A DNA stretch of 64,000 bases, taken from NCBI RefSeq assembly GCF_006439025.1, contig NZ_RCYZ01000010.1, positions 1-64,000 of the forward strand, given 5' to 3'. Positions 1 through 9,093 of the stretch are shown one piece after another. Both the position numbers and the translations under genes were made by a program. Below the pieces are notes generated by a model. It saw only the letters and a program-made list of their open reading frames with translations. It was not told the origin of the DNA and searched no databases. Origin of the DNA: Hymenobacter nivis. GTDB lineage: Bacteria; Bacteroidota; Bacteroidia; Cytophagales; Hymenobacteraceae. The first letter of the stretch is position 1; every line of letters begins with the position of its first letter.

Positions 1-112
1 GGGCCCCGGCGGGCCGCACAGCGGGCGGCCCGGGCGCTACCGGCGGCGCGGCGGGTTGCGCCCGCAGGCCCAGGGGCCCCAGCGCGGCGAGTAGCAGCGG
101 CAATAGTTTCAT
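1..112 (-). CDS. Truncated 5' end of a secreted protein gene
   Basis: Only the first 37 codons are inside the window; the gene continues beyond the left edge. The ATG is at 112-110. The start reads MKLLPLLLAALGPLGLRAQ, a clear signal peptide with a lysine, a leucine-rich core and an A-x-A-like cleavage region (LRAQ), followed by a Pro/Ala-rich stretch. The product is therefore exported. The function cannot be told from this fragment. It is divergent from the DUF4239 gene at 266. Confidence 0.6.
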   Translation of the reverse strand, partial: MKLLPLLLAALGPLGLRAQPAAPPVAPGPPAVRPAGA

Positions 113-265
113 GGCAAAATGAAAGTTCTGCCCTAAAGAACGCACGGCGCGCGCTACGGCCGCCCGGGCCCAGCCGGCACGGGCCAGTGGCGGCGGTGCG
201 CCTATCTTAGCCGGGGCCCCGCGGGGCGGGCGCGTTGCTTCTTCTCCCCTTTTTGCTTTTGGCCG

Positions 266-1057
266 ATGGCGCACCCCTGGTTCGAGTTTTTGTGGTTCGC
301 GCTGGCCTACCCGGCGTCGTTGGTGGCGGCGGTGGCGGTGGGCTACGCGGTGGCCGAGGTGCAGTACCGCCGCCGGGGCCGGGTGTGGAAGCCCTCGGGC
401 ATCGAAAGCGCGCTGATTACCGTGTTTGGGCTGCTGCTCTCCTTCACGCTGCTGTCTTCTAACAACGCCTATAAGGAACGCACCGCCCTCGTGCACCAGT
501 CGGCCGGTGCCGCGGCCGAGCTGTACCGTGAGAGCCAGTTGCTGCCGGCCCCCGTGCACGCCACGGTGCGCGCCTTCACGCGGCAATTTCTGGCCTTGGA
601 GCTGGGCGCGCACCGCCCTGGGCAGGCCCGCGGCCCGGGGCACATTCGCGCCCTCGCCGGCCTCTACCAGCGGGCGTGGCAGCAGCTGCGCGACTCGCTG
701 CGGGGCCCCGCGCCCCGCGCCGCCGACCTGCGCCAGCTGCTGCCGGCCTTAAACCGCCTGAGCGCCGCCACGGAGCGCCTGCACTACGCCAACCAGGAGC
801 GCACCCCGGCCTCCATCATGGCGCTGCTGCTGGTGTCGTCGTGGGCCATTGGCGTGCTGGTGGGCTTCACCAACAGCGCCCAGGAGGCCCGCCACTACTT
901 CGTGCCCGCGCTGTTCATCGTCATCTCGGCCCTAACCGTGCAGGCCATCCGCGACTTGGACAACCCCGACCTGGGCGTCATCCGCCCCAGCTACGGCAAC
1001 CTGCAGGACGTGCAGCGCGCCATCGAGCAGGAGCCGCCCGGGGCCCCGCCCCACTAG
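266..1057 (+). CDS. DUF4239 (bestrophin-like) membrane protein
   Basis: 263 residues. The first 60 residues hold two hydrophobic segments (about 8-30 and 46-64) and the C-terminal third holds two more (about 186-205 and 215-230), giving two membrane hairpins around a soluble helical middle. The stretch ITVFGLLLSFTLLSSNNAYK followed by a helix with conserved Glu/Leu pattern (AAELYRESQLLPAP) matches my memory of the DUF4239 family, sometimes called bestrophin-like. The molecular role of this family is not established. A TATCTTAG box at 203-210 is a possible -7 promoter element. Family assignment is from pattern recognition only. Confidence 0.65.
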   Translation: MAHPWFEFLWFALAYPASLVAAVAVGYAVAEVQYRRRGRVWKPSGIESALITVFGLLLSFTLLSSNNAYKERTALVHQSAGAAAELYRESQLLPAPVHATVRAFTRQFLALELGAHRPGQARGPGHIRALAGLYQRAWQQLRDSLRGPAPRAADLRQLLPALNRLSAATERLHYANQERTPASIMALLLVSSWAIGVLVGFTNSAQEARHYFVPALFIVISALTVQAIRDLDNPDLGVIRPSYGNLQDVQRAIEQEPPGAPPH

Positions 1058-1077
1058 CAGCGCCGGCCGCGCACGGG

Positions 1078-1314
1078 CTAGCGGGGGCCCCGGGCCAGGG
1101 CGGCCAGCGTTTCGCGGTGGCGCTTCTCGGCCAGGTCCTGGTTGTGCGAGGCCACGGCCCAGATGGCGGCCGGAATCCAGCCGATGAGCGTGAGGTGCAG
1201 CACCCCGCAGATAATGCCCTTGAGGATGTGGCCCCGGAAAATCATTGAAATACCGGGCAGCAGGATGGCGAACAGCATGGCGCAAAAAGAAGAAAAAGTG
1301 GAGCGGGCAAACAT
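1078..1314 (-). CDS. YqaE/Pmp3-type small membrane protein
   Basis: 78 residues with two hydrophobic segments, about residues 13-30 and 34-53, separated by a short basic loop (FRGHILKG). The second segment ends in LTLIGWIPAAIWA, the hallmark of the YqaE/Pmp3 (UPF0057) family, whose members are small two-helix membrane proteins linked to membrane potential and stress. The first ATG is at 1314; an in-frame ATG at 1278 (MLFAILLPG) would give a length closer to the usual 50-60 residues and may be the true start. It is convergent with the DUF4239 gene, 20 bases away. Confidence 0.7.
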   Translation of the reverse strand: MFARSTFSSFCAMLFAILLPGISMIFRGHILKGIICGVLHLTLIGWIPAAIWAVASHNQDLAEKRHRETLAALARGPR

Positions 1315-1401
1315 AGTGCATTTTGGGTTCCGGGGGCCCCGGCACCGCTAGCGGCGGCTTAGCTTTGGCGGCGCGGGGCCCCACGCCCGCGCACCGGCCC
1401 C

Positions 1402-2223
1402 ATGCTACGCACCGCCCTGGTTTTGCTCTTGTTCCTGGCCCGGCTGCTGGCCGCGGGGCAGGCCGTGCCCTACGGCCACAACCCCGCCGCGGGCCACTAC
1501 CAGCCCGTGCGCGGCATTAAGCTCTACTACGAAACGTACGGCGCGGGCCCGCCCCTGCTGCTGCTGCACGGCAACGGCGGCAGCATTGCCTCCTTCCAGC
1601 ACAACATCGCCGCCCTTGCCCGGCACTGCCGGGTGATTGCCGTGGACAGCCGCGCCCACGGCCGCTCGGTGGACGCGGGCGATTCGCTTAGCTTCGAGAT
1701 GATGGCCGACGACTGCGCGGCCCTGCTCACGGCCCTGCGCCTCGACTCGGCCAACGTCATCGGCTGGAGCGACGGCGGCATCACCGCCCTGGCGCTGGCC
1801 CTGCGCCACCCGGCCAAGGTGCGCCGCCTGGTGGCCACGGGGGCCAACCTCGCGCCCGATTCCACGGCCCTCACGCCCGCCCTCTGGCTGGACCAGCAGC
1901 GGAACTACCGCGCCAACCGGGACCGTGCGCGCACTACCCCGGCGCAAAAAAATGACTGGAAGATATTTTTGCTCGACTTGTTCCAGCCCAACATTCCGCT
2001 GGCGGCGCTGCGCCGCGTGGGGGCCCCGGCGCTCATCGTGGCCGGCGACGGCGACGTGATTACCCTGGAGCACACCGTGGCCATCTACCGCCACCTGCCG
2101 CACGCCCGCCTCTGGGTGGTGCCCAACAGCGGCCACGCCACCCTCATCGAGCACGCCGCCGAGTTCAACCGCACGGCCGACGAGTTTTTCCGCGCCCGGG
2201 CCATCCCCGCCCGCCCGCACTAA
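1402..2223 (+). CDS. Secreted alpha/beta hydrolase
   Basis: 273 residues. An N-terminal signal peptide (about residues 1-20) predicts export to the periplasm. The core is a classical alpha/beta hydrolase: LLLLHGNGGS supplies the oxyanion loop, GWSDGGI holds the nucleophile serine (G-x-S-x-G), VAGDGDVI the acid, and NSGHATLIEH the catalytic histidine near the C terminus. The triad is complete and the length is normal for a single-domain hydrolase. The substrate cannot be deduced; esterase, lactonase or haloperoxidase-like activities are all possible. The gene appears monocistronic and is followed by a repeat-type hairpin. Confidence 0.8.
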   Translation: MLRTALVLLLFLARLLAAGQAVPYGHNPAAGHYQPVRGIKLYYETYGAGPPLLLLHGNGGSIASFQHNIAALARHCRVIAVDSRAHGRSVDAGDSLSFEMMADDCAALLTALRLDSANVIGWSDGGITALALALRHPAKVRRLVATGANLAPDSTALTPALWLDQQRNYRANRDRARTTPAQKNDWKIFLLDLFQPNIPLAALRRVGAPALIVAGDGDVITLEHTVAIYRHLPHARLWVVPNSGHATLIEHAAEFNRTADEFFRARAIPARPH

Positions 2224-2254
2224 AAGGCTGTTTGAGTTAGCCAAAAATCGTTTT

Positions 2255-2330
2255 AAACCGTCCTGCTCATCTGGCTTCCGCGCAGTCGAAGCATCTATTA
2301 CTGCGCGAACGCCAGATGAGCAGAACCGTT
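2255..2330. repeat. REP-like intergenic hairpin, copy 1
   Basis: An interrupted inverted repeat lies between two genes. Arms CTGCTCATCTGGC (2263-2275) and GCCAGATGAGCAG (2311-2323) pair perfectly, as do CGCGCAGT (2279-2286) and ACTGCGCG (2300-2307). The loop contains GAAGCATCT, which also occurs in the hairpin at 10086. No T-tract follows, so it looks more like a dispersed repeat than a simple terminator. Confidence 0.6.
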
Positions 2331-2421
2331 TTAATTACCTCTCACAACTACTCAAGCGCCTGGGGGCCCCAGTGCCGGCACCGCGCAGCGGCTGGCCCGG
2401 GGGCCCCAGGGCCGGCCGAAC

Positions 2422-3006
2422 TCACAGCGCGCCGAAATTGGTGAGTAGCGCCACCAGGTGCGGGTCATCGATGGGAATTTGGGGGAGTGCCGGGCGCTGG
2501 CGGCGGGCCTCCAGGTAGCCAATCAGCCAGTGAAATTCTGCTGGCTCGACTTGGGCAAAGGCCATGCGCCAGTCGCTGAACATCCGGGCGGGGCCGGCCG
2601 CGTCGCTGAGCACCGTCACCTGTTGGTGGCGGCCGTCGCGCAGGATGTGGGCAAACAGCTCGTGCACGGTCGTGGCCTCGCCCTCCAGCACCTGCACAAA
2701 GTGGCCGTCGCGGCTGTAGCACAGCAGCCCCGTCAGGTCGTGCTGCGCGTTGTAGGTGCGCGCCTGCTCCAGCAAGTTCAGGAGCTGGGCCTCGGAAAAC
2801 GGGTGCACGGCCCGGCTGCGGTACAGCAAGTGGTGCACCCGCACGTCGAGGCGGGCCAGCACCTGGTTCAGCGTCAGCTCGCCGCGGGCGTAACGCTCCA
2901 GCAGTTCGGCTTCGTATTGCTGCGGGGCCAGGGGCGTGCCGGCTACCAGGGCCGTGGCCCAGGCAATGGCGCGCCGGCGCGCCGCTTCAGTCGGAAGGTC
3001 CTCCAT
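2422..3006 (-). CDS. BLUF-domain blue-light sensor with N-terminal helical extension
   Basis: 194 residues from the ATG at 3006; an upstream in-frame ATG at 3033 would add nine residues. Residues about 58-160 form a BLUF domain, which binds FAD and senses blue light: the flavin-facing Tyr62 (LLYRS), Asn86 (YNAQHDLTG) and Gln105 (HFVQVLEGE) are all present, and the FSDWRMAF segment carries the Trp/Met positions. About 50 residues before it (AARRRAIAWATALV to LLERYARGELTLNQVLARL) resemble the short helical VbhA-type antitoxin fold. There is no catalytic output domain, so it probably acts by protein-protein contact. It is transcribed away from the gene at 3397. Confidence 0.85.
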   Translation of the reverse strand: MEDLPTEAARRRAIAWATALVAGTPLAPQQYEAELLERYARGELTLNQVLARLDVRVHHLLYRSRAVHPFSEAQLLNLLEQARTYNAQHDLTGLLCYSRDGHFVQVLEGEATTVHELFAHILRDGRHQQVTVLSDAAGPARMFSDWRMAFAQVEPAEFHWLIGYLEARRQRPALPQIPIDDPHLVALLTNFGAL

Positions 3007-3396
3007 GTAACCTTGTGTACGGCGGGGAACCATCCAACGGTTTCTACCACCCAGAAACTACGCAAGTGCGGCATAATGAATACGCAGCGCGCCGGCTGGG
3101 GCCCCAGCCGGCGTGGCCAATAAGCAGCACAGTAGAGCTGCCCAGTAGCGCGCCGGCCCGCCCCCTCCCTGCAAGCGGCCCGATAGCCCCCGCAGGTGCC
3201 CCTGGCAAACGGCGAACTACCCAAGGCGCAGCCCGTCTTTTAACGAGCCCCAGGCGCGTTTCATCGGGCAATTACGAAGCTTGGGCTAATTATTGCCTTG
3301 CTCTTTAGTGCCTGGTTCGCAAGCGCTGTAATCTTGTAAATCAAATAATTATCAATATATATTATCTCCAGGCACGCCTTCGAAAAAACCTATTCT
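3007..3396. other. Intergenic region with AT-rich promoter segment
   Basis: The left part is GC-rich and non-coding as far as can be seen. From about 3300 it becomes AT-rich, ending in CCTATTCTATGG at the start of the next gene. It should hold divergent promoters for the BLUF gene and the gene at 3397. No RNA gene or repeat was recognised. Confidence 0.4.
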
Positions 3397-3789
3397 ATGG
3401 CCTATCTATACGATCTACTATTAGCGGAGCATTTGCAAGTGTGGCTGCACCAGGTGCACCTGGCCGACGCCTGGGCGTTCGGCGGCGAGGCGCGCGTGCA
3501 GGCGCTCGTGCACCACGTGCTGGCGCAGGCGGGCCAGTTGCCGCCCAGCGCCCACCCCAACGCGCCCGCCCTGCTGGCCGCCCTGCAAGCGCTGGCGCTG
3601 CGGGCCGCGCAGGGCCCCGTGTCCGCCGCGGCGCTCAAGCAGGAGCTGGCCGCGGTGCTCTACACCGCCTTGCGCCGGAGCACCGCGGCCAGTGGGGCCC
3701 CGGCGGCCGCGCCCCAGGCGTTTGCCTTTTCGCCCCCGCCCGAGTTTGCCCCCCGCCCCACAACGGTGGATTTTGCCAACTGGACCTAG
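3397..3789 (+). CDS. Hypothetical protein, Ala-rich
   Basis: 130 residues, not recognised. The N-terminal 100 residues look helical and amphipathic (MAYLYDLLLAEHLQVWLHQV, then Ala/Leu/Gln/His-rich helices); the tail is Pro/Ala-rich and ends in VDFANWT. There is no signal peptide, membrane segment or cysteine. It starts right after an AT-rich leader and is followed by a strong hairpin at 3840-3904, supporting a discrete single-gene unit. Codon use matches its neighbours. No function is proposed. Confidence 0.6.
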   Translation: MAYLYDLLLAEHLQVWLHQVHLADAWAFGGEARVQALVHHVLAQAGQLPPSAHPNAPALLAALQALALRAAQGPVSAAALKQELAAVLYTALRRSTAASGAPAAAPQAFAFSPPPEFAPRPTTVDFANWT

Positions 3790-3839
3790 CGCCCAGCACC
3801 GCCGCTAAACCAGCCCGGGGCCCCGCTCCGCCCGGCCAT

Positions 3840-3904
3840 CCGCCCGTGCGGAGGCGCACCAAAAGGCCCGTAGGCGGCCTGGCGGCGCGCCTCCGCACGG
3901 GCGG
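3840..3904. terminator. Strong 18-bp hairpin after the 3397 gene
   Basis: Perfect arms at 3840-3857 and 3887-3904 with a 29-base loop. AT-rich sequence follows only after a short gap, so termination without Rho is possible but not certain. Confidence 0.5.
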
Positions 3905-4294
3905 CCGCCTATGCGGATATAACATAATTTTATTTTCGCTTCTGCAAACCTAGGGCGTCCTTTGTGGTAGTTCTACCCGACCACCAACCCCCTTATTCGA
4001 CGCTAGCAGCAGACCAGCGCGGCCGCCTCATCCGCCGCCCGGCCCGTGAACTTACGCGGTAGCCGCCGCTGTTTTACCCATTCCTCCACCATACTGGGCC
4101 GCTTTGCACCGCGCCCCCGGGGCCTGCAGCTACCGCCCGTGCCCGGCCTGGAATGGGCGCCGCCCGGCGGGCCCGGGGCCCCCAAAGCTGCCAACCAAAC
4201 GCTGCGAGTAATTCCGGCACCGCACTGAAGGCCAAACGGATTGGCCGCAAAATTCCTAAAATTGACTTTTAACTGATCACAACCTTCCATAACA
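3905..4294. other. Intergenic leader of katG
   Basis: About 390 bases without a credible gene. The middle is GC-rich. The last 60 bases before katG are AT-rich and contain TTG (4240-4242) followed 19 bases later by TGACTTTT, a weak match to the Bacteroidota promoter pattern. No OxyR or PerR box was identified by eye. Confidence 0.35.
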
Positions 4295-6565
4295 ATGGCT
4301 GAAGACCACAACCAACACCCGCCCGCCTCCAACACCACGGAGCATTTCATGAATGACGAGTCGGCGGCAAAATGCCCGTTTTTGGCGGGGCAGGCCCAGC
4401 AGGCGGCTGGTGGCGGCACCCGCAACCGCGACTGGTGGCCCAACCAGCTGCGCCTCAACATCCTGCGCCAGCAGACGGCCACCTCCAACCCGATGGGCGA
4501 GCACTTCAACTACGTGGAGGAATTTAAGAAGCTGGACCTCAACGCGGTGAAGCAGGAGCTGTTTGCGCTGATGACGACTTCGCAGGACTGGTGGCCCGCC
4601 GACTACGGCCACTACGGCCCGTTCTTTATTCGCATGGCTTGGCACAGCGCCGGCACCTACCGCATTGCCGACGGCCGCGGCGGCGCCGGTTCGGGCATGC
4701 AGCGCTTTGCGCCGCTCAACAGCTGGCCCGACAACGCCAACCTCGATAAAGCGCGCCTCCTGCTGTGGCCCGTGAAGCAGAAGTACGGCGAGCAAATTTC
4801 CTGGGCCGACCTCATGATTCTGGCCGGCACCTGCGCCATCGAGTCAATGGGCCTCAAGCCGTTTGGCTATTCGGGTGGCCGCACCGACGTGTGGGAGCCG
4901 CTGGACGAAATCTACTGGGGCTCGGAGCGCGAGTGGCTCGGCGACAAGCGCTACACCGGCGACCGCCAGCTCGAAAACCCGCTGGCCGCCGTGCAGATGG
5001 GCCTGATTTACGTGAACCCGGAGGGCCCCAACGGCAACCCGAACCCGCTAGGCTCGGCCCGCGACATCCGCGAAACCTTCGGCCGCATGGCCATGAACGA
5101 CGAGGAAACGGTGGCCCTGATTGCGGGCGGCCACACCTTCGGCAAAACCCACGGCGCGGCCGACCCCGCTCAATACGTTGAGCATGAGCCCGCTGCGGCC
5201 GGCATTGCCGAGCAGGGCAAGGGCTGGAAAAACTCGTACGGCACCGGCAACGCCGGCGACACCATCACCAGCGGCCTCGAAGGCGCCTGGACCGCCACCC
5301 CCGCCCAGTGGGGCAACGGCTACTTCAACAACCTGTTTGGCTTTGAGTGGGAGCTGACCAAGAGCCCCGCCGGGGCGCACCAGTGGAAGCCCAAGGGCGA
5401 CGCCGGCGCAGGCATGATTCCCGACGCCCACGACCCCAACAAGTCGCACCAGCCCTTCATGCTGACCTCGGACATCGCCCTGCGCGAAGACCCGATTTAC
5501 GAGAAAATCTCGCGCCGCTTCCACGAAAACCCCGAGGAGTTTGGCGATGCCTTCGCCCGCGCCTGGTACAAGCTCACGCACCGCGACATGGGCCCCCGCA
5601 CCCGCTACGTGGGTGCCGACGTGCCCGCTGAAGTGCTCATTTGGCAAGACCCGCTGCCCGCCGCCGACTACGCGCCGATTGACGCGCAGGACATCAACAC
5701 CCTGAAAGACCGGCTCTTGGCCTGCGGCCTCACCGGCTCGCAGCTCATCCGCACGGCCTGGGCTTCGGCCTCTACGTTCCGCGGCTCCGACAAGCGCGGC
5801 GGTGCCAACGGTGCCCGCATTCAGCTGGCCCCCCAGAAGTACTGGGATGCCAACAACCCCGCCGAGCTGGCCAAGGTGCTCGACGTGCTCACCGGCATTC
5901 AAAAGGAGTTCAACGGCAACGCGGGCGGCAAGCAGGTTTCGCTGGCCGACCTCATCGTGCTGGGTGGCGCTGCCGCCATCGAGCAAGCGGCCAAAGAAGG
6001 CGGCTACGACGTGCAGGTGCCCTTCAACCCCGGCCGCACCGACGCCACGCACGAGCAAACCGACGTGCAGTCGTTTGAGGCCCTGGAGCCGCACGCCGAT
6101 GGCTTCCGCAACTACCTCAACGCCAACCACGAAGCCTCGCCCGAGGCCATGCTCATCGACCGGGCGCAGCTGCTGACCCTCTCGGCCCCCGAGATGACGG
6201 CGCTCATTGGCGGCCTGCGCGTGCTGGACACCAACTTCGACCACTCGAACCACGGCGTGTTCACCGACCGCCCCGGCGTGCTCACCAACGACTACTTCGT
6301 GAACCTGCTCGACATGGGCACTACCTGGAAAGCCACCTCGGAGGCCGACCAGCTCTTCGAAGGCCGCGACCGCAAGACCAATATGGTGAAGTGGACCGGC
6401 ACCCGCGTCGACCTGATTTTCGGCTCGAACTCGGAGCTGCGCGCCATCTCCGAAGTATACGGCACCCACAACGCTGGCCCCAAGTTCGTGCACGCCTTCG
6501 TGGCCGCCTGGGCCAAGGTGATGGACGCCGACCGCTTCGACCTGGCGAAGGAGTATCAGGCTTAA
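4295..6565 (+). CDS. katG: Catalase-peroxidase KatG
   Basis: 756 residues, the usual length for this bifunctional haem enzyme, which removes hydrogen peroxide in the cytoplasm. The N-terminal catalytic half carries Arg113, Trp116 and His117 in RMAWHSAGTY, Tyr239 in LIYVNPEG and Met265 in RMAMND, with spacings matching the Trp-Tyr-Met covalent adduct needed for catalase activity; the haem-binding His280 is in GGHTFGKTHG. The C-terminal half is the usual degenerate duplication that stabilises the fold. There is no signal peptide. It stands alone and ends in a clear terminator, so it is probably regulated as a single peroxide-response gene. Confidence 0.97.
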   Translation: MAEDHNQHPPASNTTEHFMNDESAAKCPFLAGQAQQAAGGGTRNRDWWPNQLRLNILRQQTATSNPMGEHFNYVEEFKKLDLNAVKQELFALMTTSQDWWPADYGHYGPFFIRMAWHSAGTYRIADGRGGAGSGMQRFAPLNSWPDNANLDKARLLLWPVKQKYGEQISWADLMILAGTCAIESMGLKPFGYSGGRTDVWEPLDEIYWGSEREWLGDKRYTGDRQLENPLAAVQMGLIYVNPEGPNGNPNPLGSARDIRETFGRMAMNDEETVALIAGGHTFGKTHGAADPAQYVEHEPAAAGIAEQGKGWKNSYGTGNAGDTITSGLEGAWTATPAQWGNGYFNNLFGFEWELTKSPAGAHQWKPKGDAGAGMIPDAHDPNKSHQPFMLTSDIALREDPIYEKISRRFHENPEEFGDAFARAWYKLTHRDMGPRTRYVGADVPAEVLIWQDPLPAADYAPIDAQDINTLKDRLLACGLTGSQLIRTAWASASTFRGSDKRGGANGARIQLAPQKYWDANNPAELAKVLDVLTGIQKEFNGNAGGKQVSLADLIVLGGAAAIEQAAKEGGYDVQVPFNPGRTDATHEQTDVQSFEALEPHADGFRNYLNANHEASPEAMLIDRAQLLTLSAPEMTALIGGLRVLDTNFDHSNHGVFTDRPGVLTNDYFVNLLDMGTTWKATSEADQLFEGRDRKTNMVKWTGTRVDLIFGSNSELRAISEVYGTHNAGPKFVHAFVAAWAKVMDADRFDLAKEYQA

Positions 6566-6602
6566 GGATTGCGCAAGCTTGCGCTTGCCAATTGCTACAG
6601 AA

Positions 6603-6636
6603 AACGCCGCCCTGGCAACGGGGCGGCGTTTTTTTT
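6603..6636 (+). terminator. Rho-independent terminator of katG
   Basis: Arms AACGCCGCCC (6603-6612) and GGGCGGCGTT (6621-6630) are followed by an uninterrupted T run to 6636. Confidence 0.9.
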
Positions 6637-6689
6637 GCGGGGGCGGCTGCTACATTAGGGCCCCCAGCCACGCTTGCTCTCCCCGCCCC

Positions 6690-7280
6690 ATGCACAAAAC
6701 CCGCCTCGAAGCCTTCAGCGACGGCGTACTCGCCATCATCCTCACCATCATGGTGCTGGAGCTCAAGGTGCCGCACGGGGCCGACTTTACGGCGTTGCGG
6801 CCATTGCTACCCGTGTTTCTGAGCTACGTGCTGAGCTTCGTGTACGTGGGCATTTACTGGAACAACCACCACCACTTGCTCAGCGGCACGCGGCAGGTAA
6901 GCGGCGGCGTGCTATGGGCCAACCTGCACCTGCTGTTCTGGCTGTCGCTGGTGCCGTTTACGACGGGCTGGATGGGCGAAAACCACTTTGCGCCGGCCAC
7001 GCTGGCCGTGTATGGCGGCGTGCTGCTGGGTTCGGCGGTGGCCTATTTCCTCCTCCAAAACTGCATTATCGCCGTGAACGGGGGCCCCGAATCGCCGTTG
7101 GCCCGCGCCGTGGGGCGCGACTGGAAGGGCAAGCTCTCGCCGGTGCTGTACCTGGTGGGCATCGCCAGCAGCTTCTGGTTGCCCTGGCTGTCGGGGGCGT
7201 GCTACGTTTTTGTGGCCCTCATGTGGCTGGTGCCCGACCGCCGCATCGAGCGCACGCTGGCCCACGAACAACTGGACTAG
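6690..7280 (+). CDS. TMEM175-family potassium channel
   Basis: 196 residues from the ATG at 6690. The first helix has the family signature R-x-x-x-F-S-D (RLEAFSDGVLAI, residues 5-15), whose Phe-Ser-Asp lines the pore helix in bacterial TMEM175 K+ channels. About six hydrophobic segments follow, with the conserved NNHHHL loop (YWNNHHHLL) after the second. One six-helix unit is normal for bacterial members, which assemble as tetramers. A possible promoter box TACATTAG lies at 6651-6658. An earlier in-frame start exists but would add 37 residues with no family match. Confidence 0.88.
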   Translation: MHKTRLEAFSDGVLAIILTIMVLELKVPHGADFTALRPLLPVFLSYVLSFVYVGIYWNNHHHLLSGTRQVSGGVLWANLHLLFWLSLVPFTTGWMGENHFAPATLAVYGGVLLGSAVAYFLLQNCIIAVNGGPESPLARAVGRDWKGKLSPVLYLVGIASSFWLPWLSGACYVFVALMWLVPDRRIERTLAHEQLD

Positions 7281-7364
7281 CGGCCCGGCCGGGGCCCCAT
7301 TCCGGGGATATGCCCTACATTGAGCCCGCCGAGCCCCCCGTTTTAGGGGCCCCACGCCCCGCAC

Positions 7365-9077
7365 ATGCCCTCCAAGACCCTTGCCGCCCGGCCGCTGCCG
7401 GCCCTGCTGCTTGCCCTCGCCGTTGCCACGGGCTGCCAATCTAAACCCGACGCAGCCGGCGCGGCGGCGGCCACTACTGCCGCCGCCGCGCCGGCTGCGT
7501 CGGCTGCGCCCGACGCCATTACGGCGGCCGACATCAGCGGCTACCTGAAAACGGTGGCCGCCGACGAGATGCTGGGCCGCAAGCCGTTCACGGCGGGCGA
7601 GGAGCGCATCACGGCCTACCTGGCGGCGCAGTTCAAGGCGCTGGGGTTGAAGCCCGGGGGCCCCGGCGGCAGCTATTTCCAGCCGGTGCCGATGGTGGAG
7701 ATTACCGCCGCCCCCGCCCCTACCATGCAGATTTCGGGCCCCGGCAAGAGCCTGGCCTTGGCGTACAAGACCGATTACGTGCTGTTTACCCAGCGCGAGC
7801 AGCCGCTGGTGGAGGTCAAGAATTCGTCGCTGGTATTTGCCGGCTACGGCGTGGTGGCCCCCGAGTACGGCTGGGACGACTACGCCGGCCTCGATGTGAA
7901 GGGCAAAACGGTGGTGGTGCTCGTGAACGACCCCGGCAACGCGGGCACGGATTCTACCCTATTTAAGGGCCGCGCCATGACCTACTACGGCCGCTGGACC
8001 TACAAATACGAGGAGGCGGCCCGCCACGGCGCGGCCGGCCTGCTCATCGTGCACGACACCCAGCCCGCCGCCTACCCCTGGAGCGTGGTGCTGAGCGGCG
8101 CCGTGGGGCCCAAGCTGCGCCCCCAAACGCCCGACCACGGCGCCAGCAAGTGCGCCCTCGAAGGCTGGCTGACGCTCGCCGCCGCCAAGCGCCTCTTCGC
8201 CGCCGCCGGCCAGGATTACGACGCGCTGTACGCCGCCGCCAACCGGCGCGGCTTCCGGCCCCGGGCCCTGGGCCTCACCATGAGCACCAGCCTTCAAAAC
8301 AAGCTGCGCCGCCAAACTTCCAAAAACGTGCTGGCCGTGCTCCCCGGCACCACTAATGCCGGCGAATACATCATCTATTCGGCCCACTGGGACCATTTCG
8401 GGGTGGGCAAAACCATCGCCGGCGACTCCATCTACAACGGGGCCGTGGACGACGGCACCGGCCTGGCCGCGCTGCTGAGCATCGCCAAAGCCTTCAAGGA
8501 AACGCCCACCAAACCCGCCCGCAGCGTTGTGTTTCTGGCCGTGACGGGCGAAGAGCAGGGCCTGCTGGGCTCGGCCTACTACGCCCAGCACCCGCCGTTC
8601 CCGCTGGCCAAAACGGTGGCCGACCTCAACATGGACATGCTCTGGCCCTACGGCCGCATGAAGGACCTGACCGTCATCGGCGCGGGGCAGTCGGAGCTGG
8701 AGGATTACGCCCGCGCCGCCGCCCAGGAGCAGGGCCGCTACCTGCTGCCCGACCAGACGCCCGAAACCGGCATGTTCTACCGCTCCGACCACTTCAGCTT
8801 CGCCCACGTGGGCGTGCCCTCGCTCTACGCCAGCGGCGGCTTCGAGAGCCGCGCCCAGGGCAAGGCCTACATTGCCGACAAGCGCAAAGCCTACACCACC
8901 AGCATGTACCACAAGCCCGCCGACCAGTTCGACCTCGCCTGGGACCTGGCCGGTGTGGCCCAGGACGCGCAACTCTACTTCCGCGTGGGCCAGCGCCTGG
9001 CCGCCGAAACCACGTTCCCCCAGTGGCGCGCCGGCTCGGAGTTCAAGGGCATCCGGGAAAAGGCGGCGGGGAAGTAG
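7365..9077 (+). CDS. Lipoprotein M28-family zinc peptidase
   Basis: 570 residues. The leader ends in a lipobox (AVATGC), predicting a lipid-anchored envelope protein, followed by an Ala-rich linker. A PA-type insert lies around residues 130-290. The C-terminal part is an M28 di-zinc aminopeptidase: His341 and Asp343 in AHWDHFG, Asp362 in GAVDDGTG, Glu396/Glu397 in TGEEQG, a further Asp in ADLNMDM and a late His in RSDHFSFAH complete the ligand set. It probably trims peptides in the periplasm or at the surface. A TACATTGAG box lies about 50 bases upstream. The neighbouring TMEM175 gene is 84 bases away and may be co-transcribed. Confidence 0.9.
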   Translation: MPSKTLAARPLPALLLALAVATGCQSKPDAAGAAAATTAAAAPAASAAPDAITAADISGYLKTVAADEMLGRKPFTAGEERITAYLAAQFKALGLKPGGPGGSYFQPVPMVEITAAPAPTMQISGPGKSLALAYKTDYVLFTQREQPLVEVKNSSLVFAGYGVVAPEYGWDDYAGLDVKGKTVVVLVNDPGNAGTDSTLFKGRAMTYYGRWTYKYEEAARHGAAGLLIVHDTQPAAYPWSVVLSGAVGPKLRPQTPDHGASKCALEGWLTLAAAKRLFAAAGQDYDALYAAANRRGFRPRALGLTMSTSLQNKLRRQTSKNVLAVLPGTTNAGEYIIYSAHWDHFGVGKTIAGDSIYNGAVDDGTGLAALLSIAKAFKETPTKPARSVVFLAVTGEEQGLLGSAYYAQHPPFPLAKTVADLNMDMLWPYGRMKDLTVIGAGQSELEDYARAAAQEQGRYLLPDQTPETGMFYRSDHFSFAHVGVPSLYASGGFESRAQGKAYIADKRKAYTTSMYHKPADQFDLAWDLAGVAQDAQLYFRVGQRLAAETTFPQWRAGSEFKGIREKAAGK

Positions 9078-9093
9078 TGCGCCGCTGGGGGCC

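Noticed and set aside
5048..6493. Long open frame on the minus strand inside katG
   Set aside because: Translation is Val/Gly/Ala/His-rich with no recognisable domain; it mirrors the codon bias of katG, which is certain.
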